Made by a program: the position numbers and the translations under genes | Part shown: positions 25,525 through 33,939 of the stretch, one piece after another | Layout of the letters: each line of letters begins with the position of its first letter | How positions within the stretch are numbered: the stretch's first letter is position 1 | The notes under the pieces: model-generated | The model's input: only the letters and a program-made list of their open reading frames with translations | Database searches by the model: none | Told to the model about the DNA's origin: nothing | NCBI GenBank assembly: GCA_019635355.1 | Contig: JAHBZQ010000001.1 | Location: 1,116,001-1,180,000, forward strand | Direction: 5' to 3' | Length of the DNA: 64,000 nt | Source: Rhizobacter sp. | GTDB lineage: Bacteria > Pseudomonadota > Gammaproteobacteria > Burkholderiales > Burkholderiaceae_C

Positions 25525-26367
25525 ATGACCTACCGCAGCCTGCTCGTCCTGCTCGACGACGACCCCTTGTGCGCCGCGCGCGTCAAGGTGGCGATCGACC
25601 TCGCCCGCCACTTCGAAGCCCACCTCACCGGCCTCGCGCCCACCGGGCTCGTGGAGCTGCCGATCTCGGTGGAGGCCGCCACGGTGGTCACTGAGCTGGC
25701 CCAGGCGGCACAGGCCGAGCTGGGCGACCGCGCCCGTGCCGCTGCGCAGGCCTTCGACGCCGCCTGCGTGGCCGCCAAGCTCAGCGCCTGCCGCTCGGTG
25801 GTGCTCGAGGCCGAGCCCGCCGACGCCCTGCTGCAGCAGGCCCACAGCCACGACCTCATCGTGCTGACCCAGCCCGACCCGGCCGAGACGGGCTACACCA
25901 TGCGCCGCGCGGTGGTCGAACGCCTGGTGCTCTTCAACGCACGGCCCACGCTGCTGATCCCCTATGCCGGCACGGTGGAGGCCCCGTTCCAGAACGCCCT
26001 CGTCGCCTGGGACGGCAGCCGCGAGGCCGACCGCGCCATCGCCGATGCCCTGCCCTTCCTGCGCAAGGCACGCCGCGTCGACGTGGCGGCCTGGCGCGAA
26101 AACGGCCTGCTGGCCGACACGACACCCAGCTCGGAACTCGAAGCCCTGCGCGAATGGCTGGCCCGCCATGGCGTCACGGCCACGGTGCGCAACGAAGTGG
26201 CCTCGGCGCCGATCGCCGATGCGATCCTGTCCCGCACCGCCGACCTCGACACCGACCTGCTCGTGATGGGTGGCTACGGCCACACCCGCTGGACGGAGCG
26301 GCTGCTGGGCGGCGCCACGCGCGGCGTGCTGGCCACGATGACCGTGCCGGTACTGATGTCACGCTAA
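25525..26367 (+). CDS. Tandem-domain universal stress protein
   Basis: 280 aa with two Usp-like halves. The first (1-145) starts YRSLLVLLDDDPLC but lacks the glycine-rich ATP loop; the second (~150-280) starts FQNALVAWDGSREADRAI and ends with GGYGHTRWTERLLGGATRGVL, retaining it. CAGGAGAT precedes the ATG. First gene of a three-gene unit with the acyl-CoA synthetase and PHA synthase (gaps of 10 bp and overlap), with an FNR-like box upstream. This points to low-oxygen control of the whole unit. Confidence 0.9.
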   Translation: MTYRSLLVLLDDDPLCAARVKVAIDLARHFEAHLTGLAPTGLVELPISVEAATVVTELAQAAQAELGDRARAAAQAFDAACVAAKLSACRSVVLEAEPADALLQQAHSHDLIVLTQPDPAETGYTMRRAVVERLVLFNARPTLLIPYAGTVEAPFQNALVAWDGSREADRAIADALPFLRKARRVDVAAWRENGLLADTTPSSELEALREWLARHGVTATVRNEVASAPIADAILSRTADLDTDLLVMGGYGHTRWTERLLGGATRGVLATMTVPVLMSR

Positions 26368-26377
26368 CGTCGCCCCG

Positions 26378-29047
26378 ATGAGCATCCGCCACCTCGACCG
26401 CCTGCTGGAGCCCCGATCCGTTGCCGTCATCGGAGCCTCCGGGCGGCCGGCGAGCGTGGGCGCGACCGTCTGGAACAACCTCAACGGCGGCGCGTTCGCG
26501 GGCCCGGTGTGGCCGGTCAACCCGAAGCACCGCGCGCTCGGCGACACGCCCGTCTTCGCACGCGTGCAAGACCTGCCCGCCGCGCCCGACCTCGCCGTCA
26601 TCTGCACGCCGGCCCCCACGGTGCCCGGCCTGATCGAAGAACTCGGCCGCCTGGGCACGCGCGCGGCCATCGTGATGACCGCCGGGCTCGACCGCGACAC
26701 GCGCAACGCCATGCTGGCCAATGCGCGGCCCCACCTGCTGCGCGTGCTGGGGCCCAACTGCCTCGGGCTGCTCTCGCCGCGCATCGGCCTCAACGCGAGC
26801 TTCGCGCATGTGGACGCGCGCGCCGGCAGTCTGGCGTTCGTGTCGCAGTCGGGTGCGCTGGTCACGGCCGTGCTCGACTGGGCACGCCCGCGCGGCATCG
26901 GCTTCTCGCACATGATCTCGCTCGGCGACCACGCCGACGTCGACTTCGGTGACCTGCTCGACCACCTGGCGAGCGACGCCAACACGCGCTCGATCCTGCT
27001 GTACATCGAGTCGGTGGAGTCGACGCGCAAGTTCATGTCGGCCGCCCGCGCCGCCGCGCGCAACAAGCCGGTGGTGGTGGTGAAAGCCGGCCGCGGCGCG
27101 CGCGGCGCTGCTGCCGCCGCCTCGCACACCGGCGCCCTCGCCGGCTCCGACCTCGTGTACGACGCGGCCATCCGCCGCGCCGGCATGCTGCGGGTCGACA
27201 CGTTGCAGGAACTCTTCGTCGCCGCCGAGACGCTCACCCGCTTCGGCCACAACCAGGACGACGAGCTCACCATCGTCACCAACGGCGGCGGTGCCGGCGT
27301 GATGGCGGCCGACGCCGCCGAACGCGCCGGCGTGCGCCTGGCCAACCCGAGCCCCGCCCTGCTCGCCGCACTCGACGAGAAGCTGCCGCGCACCTGGTCT
27401 CGCCACAACCCGGTCGACATCATCGGAGACGCGCCCGCGCAGCGTTACGTCGACACGCTCAACACCCTGCTCGCCACGCGCGACGCCGGCGCGCTGCTCT
27501 TCATCCACGCGCCCACCGCCATCGTGCGCAGCGACGACATCGCCCGTGCCTGCCTGCCGGTGGCGCAGCAGGCGAGCGGCCGGCTGCTCTCGTGCTGGCT
27601 GGGCGACGACGCGGTGCTGCCCGCGCGCCGCCTGTTCGAAGAAGCCGGCATCGCCGACTACGCTACGCCCGAGCAGGCGGTGGCCGCCTTCGCGATGCTC
27701 GGCACCTACCGCCGCAACCAGGCGCTGCTGCTCGAAGCGCCCGCCGTCAATGGGGTGGCCGAGCCGGCACTCGAGACGGCACGGGCCATCGTCGCCAAAG
27801 CCATCGAGAAGTCTCAGCTGATGCTCGACGAAGCCTCGGCGAAAGCGCTCATGCGCGCCTATGGCATCGGCGTGGTCGAGACGGTGGCCGTGCCACCCGA
27901 TCCGCAGGCCGCGGTGGACGAAGCCGCGCGCCTGGGTTACCCGGTGGCGCTGAAGATCCTCTCGCCTCAGCTCTCGCACAAGTCCGACGTCGGCGGCGTG
28001 CGCCTCGGGCTGCGCAATGCCGACGAGTTGCGCACGGCGGCGCGCCAGATGCTCGACACCATCCGCGCGAAGCGCCCCGACGCGCAGCTCGAAGGCTTCA
28101 CCGTGCAACCGATGGTGGCGCGCCCCCATGCGCAGGAGCTGATCGTCGGCGCGAGCGTCGACCCGGTGTTCGGCCCCGTCATCCTCTTCGGCCAGGGCGG
28201 CACGGCAGTCGAGGTCATGGCCGACCGCGCACTCGCACTGCCACCGCTCAACCGCGTACTCGCACGCGACCTGATCTCGCGCACCCGCGTGGCGCGCCTG
28301 CTCGCCGGCTACCGCGACCACCCGCCCGCCAAGCTCGATGCGATCTGCGACGTGCTGGTGGCCGTCTCGCGCCTCTTGGCCGACCTGCCCGAGATCGCCG
28401 AACTCGACATCAACCCGCTGTGGGCCGACGCCGACGGCGCCATCGCCCTCGACGCGCGCGTGCGCCTGAGCCCCACGCCTGTGGCCGGTGCAGCCCGCTT
28501 CGCCATCGCACCCTACCCGGCGGGGCTGGCCACGCGTGCCAGCTGGCACGGCCGCACGCTGGAGTTGCGACCCATCCGCCCCGAAGACGCGGCGATGCAC
28601 GCCGACTTCGTGGCGAGCCTGTCGCCCGAGGACCTGCGCTTCCGCTTCTTCAGCACCCGCCGCGAGATGCCGCCGAGCGAGTTGGCGCGGCTCACGCAGA
28701 TCGACTACGACCGCGAGATGGCCTTCGTTGCCATCGACACGCATGGCGGCGGCACGCCCGAGATCCTGGGCGTGGCGCGGGCCGCGTGCGACCCCGACAA
28801 CATCGACGCCGAGCTGGGCGTCGTCGTGCGCTCCGACCTCAAGGGCCAGGGCCTGGGCACGCTGCTCATGGACCGCCTCACCGAGCACCTGGTGGCCCGC
28901 GGCACGCAGCGCCTCGTCGCCCTCGTGCTGCACGACAACAGCGCCATGCGCGACCTCGCCCACGAGCGCGGCTTCGTGCGCGACGAAGCCTGGCGCGACC
29001 CCGGCAGCCTGCGCCTCGTGCTGCCCCTGCAAGCGCCGCCCACCTGA
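26378..29047 (+). CDS. ADP-forming acyl-CoA synthetase fused to GNAT acetyltransferase
   Basis: 889 aa. Order: CoA-binding (1-130, VAVIGASGRPASVG), succinyl-CoA-ligase-like with the phospho-histidine loop region (SHTGALAGSD, ~250), ATP-grasp (~480-700, GYPVALKILSPQLSHKSDVG), and a C-terminal GNAT domain (~725-889). The layout equals PatZ/YfiQ-type protein lysine acetyltransferases, in which the synthetase part senses ligands. Members either acetylate enzymes such as acetyl-CoA synthetase or make acetate and ATP from acetyl-CoA; the catalytic state of the ligase half is not certain. Second gene of the USP-PHA synthase unit. Confidence 0.9.
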   Translation: MSIRHLDRLLEPRSVAVIGASGRPASVGATVWNNLNGGAFAGPVWPVNPKHRALGDTPVFARVQDLPAAPDLAVICTPAPTVPGLIEELGRLGTRAAIVMTAGLDRDTRNAMLANARPHLLRVLGPNCLGLLSPRIGLNASFAHVDARAGSLAFVSQSGALVTAVLDWARPRGIGFSHMISLGDHADVDFGDLLDHLASDANTRSILLYIESVESTRKFMSAARAAARNKPVVVVKAGRGARGAAAAASHTGALAGSDLVYDAAIRRAGMLRVDTLQELFVAAETLTRFGHNQDDELTIVTNGGGAGVMAADAAERAGVRLANPSPALLAALDEKLPRTWSRHNPVDIIGDAPAQRYVDTLNTLLATRDAGALLFIHAPTAIVRSDDIARACLPVAQQASGRLLSCWLGDDAVLPARRLFEEAGIADYATPEQAVAAFAMLGTYRRNQALLLEAPAVNGVAEPALETARAIVAKAIEKSQLMLDEASAKALMRAYGIGVVETVAVPPDPQAAVDEAARLGYPVALKILSPQLSHKSDVGGVRLGLRNADELRTAARQMLDTIRAKRPDAQLEGFTVQPMVARPHAQELIVGASVDPVFGPVILFGQGGTAVEVMADRALALPPLNRVLARDLISRTRVARLLAGYRDHPPAKLDAICDVLVAVSRLLADLPEIAELDINPLWADADGAIALDARVRLSPTPVAGAARFAIAPYPAGLATRASWHGRTLELRPIRPEDAAMHADFVASLSPEDLRFRFFSTRREMPPSELARLTQIDYDREMAFVAIDTHGGGTPEILGVARAACDPDNIDAELGVVVRSDLKGQGLGTLLMDRLTEHLVARGTQRLVALVLHDNSAMRDLAHERGFVRDEAWRDPGSLRLVLPLQAPPT

Positions 29048-30849
29048 TGAAGAAAACCGCCTCCCCCACGGGCCCCGGCCTGCGCGAACGGCGCGACAGC
29101 CCCTGGCTGCGCGACGCCGCCACCCGCGCCGCCCCCGAAGCCACCGCCCCCACCCCGCCGCTCGACCGGCCCTGGGAGATCGACAGCCCCTTCCCCACCA
29201 CCGTGGCGCCGACCACCGCGCTCGGGGCCTTCTTCGACTGGTGGACCAACCTCGCCGCCTCGCCCGCGAAGCAGGCCGAGCTGGCGCACGAAGCGGCGCA
29301 GCTCGCGGCCGACACCTGGTCGGTGTGGCACGGCCAGCAGGTGATCGACCCGCTGCCGCAAGACAAGCGCTTCGCCGACCCCGCCTGGCAGCAGATGCCC
29401 TACCGCGGCCTCGCGCAGAGCTTCCAGCTCTGGCAGCGCTGGTGGCACCACGCCACCACCGGCGTGCCCGGCATCACGCGCCACCACGAAGACATGGTGA
29501 GCTTCGCTGCGCGGCAATGGCTCGACATGATCGCGCCGTCGAATTTCGTGAGCACCAATCCGGTGGTGCTCAAGCGCACCGCCGAACAGGGCGGCCTGAA
29601 CCTCCTGGCCGGTGCGCAGCACGCCGTCGACGACGTGCGACGCGATCTGGCCGACCTGCCCCCGCTCGGCGCCGAGCGCTACCAGCCGGGCGTCGACGTG
29701 GCCATCACACCGGGCCGCGTGGTCTTGCGCAACCGGCTGATGGAGCTGATCCAGTACGAGCCCACCACACCCACCGTGCACCCCGAGCCGGTGCTGATCG
29801 TGCCCGCGTGGATCATGAAGTACTACGTGCTCGACCTGTCGCCCTCGAATTCGATGGTCCGCTTTCTCGTGTCGCAGGGCTTCACCGTGTTTGCGATCTC
29901 GTGGAAGAACCCCGGCAGCGACGACCGCGACCTCGGCATGGACGACTACGCCCGCCTCGGCGTGCTCGACGCGCTGGAGGAGATCGCCCGCATCGTGCCC
30001 GGCGCGTCGGTGCACGCCGCGGGCTACTGCCTCGGGGGCACGCTGCTGTCCACCGTGGCGGCGTGGCTGGGCCGGCACGGCCGCACGGCCCACAAGGGTG
30101 CGCCGCTCAAGACCGTCAGCCTCTTCGCCGCGCAGACCGACTTCACCGAGCCCGGCGAGCTGGCGCTCTTCGTCGACGAGGCGCAGGTCGCCTTCCTCGA
30201 GCGCCTGATGGCCCGCCGCGGCTACCTCGACAAGCGCCAGATGCGCGCCACCTTCCAGCTGCTGCGCTCCAACGATCTGGTGTGGTCGCACCGGCTGCGC
30301 AGCCACCTGCTGGGCGAGCGCGAGCCGATCAACGACCTCATGGCCTGGAACGCCGACGGCACCCGGCTGCCCTACCGCATGCACATGGAGTACCTGCAGG
30401 GCCTCTTCCTGCACAACGCGCTGGCCCGCGGCGAGTGGCGTGTGCAGGGCTCGCCGGTGCACCTGTCCGACATCCGCGTGCCCGTCTTCAACGTGGGCAC
30501 CGTGCAAGACCACGTGGCCCCGTGGCGCTCGGTCTACAAGCTCAACACCCTGTGCGACGCCGAGCAGACCTTCGTGCTCACCGCCGGCGGCCACAACGTG
30601 GGCATCGTCAACCCGCCCGGCAACCCGGTGCCGTCGAGCTACCGCCTGCACACCCGGCAGGCCAGCGACCCGCTGCTCACCCCCGACGAGTGGCTCGCCG
30701 CCACACCGCTGAACCCAGGCTCCTGGTGGACGGCCTGGGTCGCCTGGCTCAGCCAGCACTCGGGGCGGCGCCGCGCGCCGCCTTCGCTGGGATCGGGGCG
30801 CACCCCACCGACGCAGCGGGCCCCGGGCCTCTACGTGTTGGAGCGCTGA
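29047..30849 (+). CDS. phaC: Poly(3-hydroxyalkanoate) synthase family protein
   Basis: 600 aa. The lipase-like box is GYCLGG with nucleophile Cys328; the aspartate and histidine of the triad lie in VQDHVAPW and GGHNVGIVN. N-terminal PhaC_N segment present (ADPAWQQMPYRGLAQSFQLW). It polymerises (R)-3-hydroxyacyl-CoA into storage polyester. The start overlaps the previous stop by one base (TGATG). The N-terminal extension is proline/arginine-rich and the typical phaA/phaB genes are absent, so this may be a second, stress-linked synthase rather than the main housekeeping one. Confidence 0.9.
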   Translation: MKKTASPTGPGLRERRDSPWLRDAATRAAPEATAPTPPLDRPWEIDSPFPTTVAPTTALGAFFDWWTNLAASPAKQAELAHEAAQLAADTWSVWHGQQVIDPLPQDKRFADPAWQQMPYRGLAQSFQLWQRWWHHATTGVPGITRHHEDMVSFAARQWLDMIAPSNFVSTNPVVLKRTAEQGGLNLLAGAQHAVDDVRRDLADLPPLGAERYQPGVDVAITPGRVVLRNRLMELIQYEPTTPTVHPEPVLIVPAWIMKYYVLDLSPSNSMVRFLVSQGFTVFAISWKNPGSDDRDLGMDDYARLGVLDALEEIARIVPGASVHAAGYCLGGTLLSTVAAWLGRHGRTAHKGAPLKTVSLFAAQTDFTEPGELALFVDEAQVAFLERLMARRGYLDKRQMRATFQLLRSNDLVWSHRLRSHLLGEREPINDLMAWNADGTRLPYRMHMEYLQGLFLHNALARGEWRVQGSPVHLSDIRVPVFNVGTVQDHVAPWRSVYKLNTLCDAEQTFVLTAGGHNVGIVNPPGNPVPSSYRLHTRQASDPLLTPDEWLAATPLNPGSWWTAWVAWLSQHSGRRRAPPSLGSGRTPPTQRAPGLYVLER

Positions 30850-30954
30850 GGCACCGGGGCGTCATCGCCCGGGCCTCACCCAGAGGACGGGCCTGACACG
30901 GGGCCGCTAAGATCGCCCGCCGCGCCAACGGCCTCGGCAGCCCACCCCGTACCC

Positions 30955-32214
30955 ATGCAATCCATCCTCGACTTCCTGCCCACCGGGTGGCCCGAGAGCA
31001 ATCTCATGATTGCCTTCGGCGTGCTGCTGGCCTTCGGCACCCTGGGGGGCCTGCTCGCCGCGCGGGTGCGCTGGCTGCCCACGATCACCGGCTTCATGGC
31101 CTGCGGCCTCGTGATCGGGCCGAGCGGCATCGGGCTCCTGCCGCAGAGCACGCTCGACGGGGCACGTGCACTGGTGGACATCGCGCTCGGGCTCATCCTC
31201 TTTCGCCTGGGTGCGGCGCTGCACCCGTGGGCGGTGGCGCGTGACCGCCGGTTGCTCATCACGAGCCTGGTGGAGAGCCTCGCCACCTTCGCGGCCATCC
31301 TTGCGCTGATGCACCTGCTCGGCGCCTCGCACACGGTGGCCACGCTGGTCGCTGCGATTGCCGTGTCGTCGTCGCCCGCCGTGCTCATCCACGTGGCCGA
31401 GGAGCTGCATGCCAGGGGCCCCACCATCGAGGCGGCCATGTCGCTGGTCGCGATCAACAACGTGCTGGCGTTCGTGCTGTATTCGATGACGCTGCCGCTG
31501 GCCTTGCAGACCGCGCGCTTCGATTTCCTGGACTCGCTCGCCCTGCCCGCCTACCAACTGGTGGGCGCGGTGATCGTCGCGCTCGCGGTCGGCTTCATCG
31601 CCACGCGCATCGCGCGCCAGACGCGCCGCAACGAGCAGCATTTGCGCTTCGCGCTGGTGGTGGGGGCCGTGATGCTCTCGCTCGGGCTGGCGGTGGCACT
31701 GAAGGTGTCCACGCTCTTCACCGCGCTTGCGCTCGGCATCGTTTGCCGCTGGTTGCAAGGCCGCTCGCGGCTCACGCGGGTGGAGTTCGGCGGCGGGGGC
31801 GACGTGTTCTTCATCATCCTCTTCGTCGTGGCGGGCGCGAACCTGCACCTGTCCGACCTGGTGAAGCATGCGCCGGCCGCCCTCGGCTTCGTGCTGATGC
31901 GCTGCCTCGCCAAGGCGGTGGCGGTGTATGCGTGCGGGCGGGCGTTCGGCTTTGCCCACCGGCGCTCCACGGCGGTGAGCCTGATGCTGCTGCCGATGGC
32001 GGGGCTGGCCATCGGCCTCGTGCAGTCCACGGCCGGGCTGGTGCCCGACCTCGGCGCGCAGGTGGCTGCGGTGGTGCTGGCGGCAGTGGCCGTCTTCGAG
32101 ACCTTCGGCCCGCCGCTGGTGGCCTATGCCCTGCGCCTGTCGGGCGAGGCGCGGCCCGTGGACGACCCACCGCAGGCTAGGCCGTCTGCAGCAGATGGAT
32201 CAGCACATCGATGA
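30955..32214 (+). CDS. Cation:proton antiporter, CPA2 (KefB/Nha-like) family
   Basis: 419 aa with about 11-12 hydrophobic helices; the family core GFMACGLVIGPSGIGLLP and the strand VSSSPAVLIHVAEEL are visible. Exchanges Na+ or K+ for protons at the inner membrane. It lacks a C-terminal TrkA-N domain, so is not a full KefB/KefC. The last 38 bases overlap the convergent caspase-like gene, and the closing segment (RPVDDPPQARPSAAD) is low-complexity. Confidence 0.85.
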   Translation: MQSILDFLPTGWPESNLMIAFGVLLAFGTLGGLLAARVRWLPTITGFMACGLVIGPSGIGLLPQSTLDGARALVDIALGLILFRLGAALHPWAVARDRRLLITSLVESLATFAAILALMHLLGASHTVATLVAAIAVSSSPAVLIHVAEELHARGPTIEAAMSLVAINNVLAFVLYSMTLPLALQTARFDFLDSLALPAYQLVGAVIVALAVGFIATRIARQTRRNEQHLRFALVVGAVMLSLGLAVALKVSTLFTALALGIVCRWLQGRSRLTRVEFGGGGDVFFIILFVVAGANLHLSDLVKHAPAALGFVLMRCLAKAVAVYACGRAFGFAHRRSTAVSLMLLPMAGLAIGLVQSTAGLVPDLGAQVAAVVLAAVAVFETFGPPLVAYALRLSGEARPVDDPPQARPSAADGSAHR

Positions 32215-33859
32215 CGTCTCGCCCGCCCGGTGAACGCAGGCGGTGCTGGCGCAGGGTGCGCGCGAGTTCGCTCGGCCCAAGCTGGCGGTAGTCGGATCGG
32301 ATCAGGATGCCCGCGATGGCGCGCTGCACGTCGAGCGAGCGCGCCGCCGGGAAGAGCCGCGCGATGGCCTGCAGGCTCTGCGCATCGGCCAGGCGCTGCT
32401 TGGCGAGGGTTTCGAGGGCACGCGCCTGCGCGGTTGCCGAGGTCATGCGGCCGATGCCGGCCGCGATGGCCCGCACTTCCGCCACGTCGGCCAGCGGCCG
32501 GTGCCGCAGGTAGACCTGCGCCACCGCCACGTCGCCGTCGCTTGCGCTCGTGAGGGCGCGCAGCGTGCGCTCGTGGCCGGGGCGGTCGCCCAGGCAGGCG
32601 AGCGCGGCCGAGTGCGCCACGTTGTCGGGGCGTGAGCCGCCGAGGGCGAGCACCTTCGAGGCGAGCGACGCATCTTGCGCTGCCACCTTGGTGCAGATGT
32701 GGTCGACCTCGTGCAGGCCCAGCGTGCCGCGCGACATGCGGGTGGCCACCATGCGCACGAACTCGGCCTGCTCCTCCTCGGCGCTGAGCCAGCCCAGGTC
32801 GTGGGCGAGCGCCATCATGCGGGTCTGCGCGCTGGCGCGGTCGGCGTCGCGCGCGAGTTCGAGGAAGCGTGTGCGGGTGCCGTCGTCGCGGCGGATGCGC
32901 TCGAGCGCCGCGGCCACCTCGGGCTGGCGGCGCTTCTCGGGCCCGATGGCCGCGGCGAAGCGCTCCAGGTGGTCGAGGAACATGCGCGACTCGGCGGGGC
33001 TGCGACGCAGCATGGCGTGCAGCGATTCGACCTTGCTCGCATCCGACGTGCGCGTGTCGGTGAAGCGGCACATGTCTTCGCGGTAGCCGCTGCGGGCCTC
33101 CGACGCATCGATGCCGCGTGTGGAGACCATCGAGGTCGGGCCGAAGAGCTGCAGCAGCGTCGGGCTGGCCCGGCCGCCGGCCACTTCGCCGCCCGGGGCC
33201 GACTGGAAATAGCGGTCCATCAGCGGGCCGGCGTAGCGGCCGAGCGGTGCCTTGGAGGCAAAGCCGTAGAGCAGCGGCACGTCCTTGAAGATGGTGCGCA
33301 GGCGGTCGCGGTTGCTCTGGCCGTACTTCACGTTGAGCGCGGCGGCCACGCGTTCGGCATCGCTCTGGGTGTGGCCGGCGCGGGTAAGGCTGCGCAGCAC
33401 CTCGCCTTCGGCCACGTGGCGCGGGTCGTCTTTCAGCGTGTTGCAGCCGAAGAGGTAGACCTCCTTCACGTGCGCGAGCACGCCGTCGCACGAGTTGCTG
33501 CACGACGCACGCTCCAGCTCGGTCACGGGCAGGTTGTCGCGGTCGCCGAGGCGGTCGGTGTAGAACTCGGTGCCGTCGTCGAAATGGCCCGAGATGACGA
33601 GCGCATCGCACTGCACGCCGCTGCGGCAGGCGTTGGCAAACCAGTCGGGCTGGTTGCTCTGCACCAGCTCGACGAAGCGGTAGTCGCCCGCCGGCAGGTG
33701 GCGCTTGAAGCTCTCACGCTCGTCCGACGAGTTGATCGTGATGGTGCAGACCGTCTTGGGCTCGGCGTGGGCCGCGTGGGGCAGCACGGCGGCCAGGGCC
33801 GACAGCAGCAGAGCGCCCGCCCGGGGCAGGCGGCGAAGCACGGCGATGGGGTACAGCAT
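32177..33859 (-). CDS. Secreted caspase-like (clan CD) family protein, paralogue A
   Basis: 560 aa. Signal peptide LLLSALAAVLPHAAHA. Residues ~35-150 carry a hydrophobic strand followed by histidine, ALVISGHFDDG (H92), and 47 residues on another strand followed by cysteine, EVYLFGCNTL (C139). This is the layout of clan CD peptidases (caspase, gingipain, CHAT), although the usual His-Gly is His-Phe. Four more cysteines (ACRSGVQC, CSNSC) may form periplasmic disulfides. The C-terminal 300 residues look alpha-solenoid-like (TLRALTSAS, VQRAIAGILI). A paralogue lies 80 bp upstream. Catalysis is inferred; no known protein is recognised. Confidence 0.7.
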   Translation of the reverse strand: MLYPIAVLRRLPRAGALLLSALAAVLPHAAHAEPKTVCTITINSSDERESFKRHLPAGDYRFVELVQSNQPDWFANACRSGVQCDALVISGHFDDGTEFYTDRLGDRDNLPVTELERASCSNSCDGVLAHVKEVYLFGCNTLKDDPRHVAEGEVLRSLTRAGHTQSDAERVAAALNVKYGQSNRDRLRTIFKDVPLLYGFASKAPLGRYAGPLMDRYFQSAPGGEVAGGRASPTLLQLFGPTSMVSTRGIDASEARSGYREDMCRFTDTRTSDASKVESLHAMLRRSPAESRMFLDHLERFAAAIGPEKRRQPEVAAALERIRRDDGTRTRFLELARDADRASAQTRMMALAHDLGWLSAEEEQAEFVRMVATRMSRGTLGLHEVDHICTKVAAQDASLASKVLALGGSRPDNVAHSAALACLGDRPGHERTLRALTSASDGDVAVAQVYLRHRPLADVAEVRAIAAGIGRMTSATAQARALETLAKQRLADAQSLQAIARLFPAARSLDVQRAIAGILIRSDYRQLGPSELARTLRQHRLRSPGGRDVIDVLIHLLQTA

Positions 33860-33939
33860 GCCCTCGAGTTTTTCACGGCACGCGCGCCCGTGGGGCAGAT
33901 GTAACGGAATCTTCGTGCGCTTTGCTCACCCAGCGGCGT

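Noticed and set aside
26174..29032. A 952-codon open frame on the minus strand
   Set aside because: Antisense to the ADP-forming synthetase/GNAT fusion; no recognisable family.
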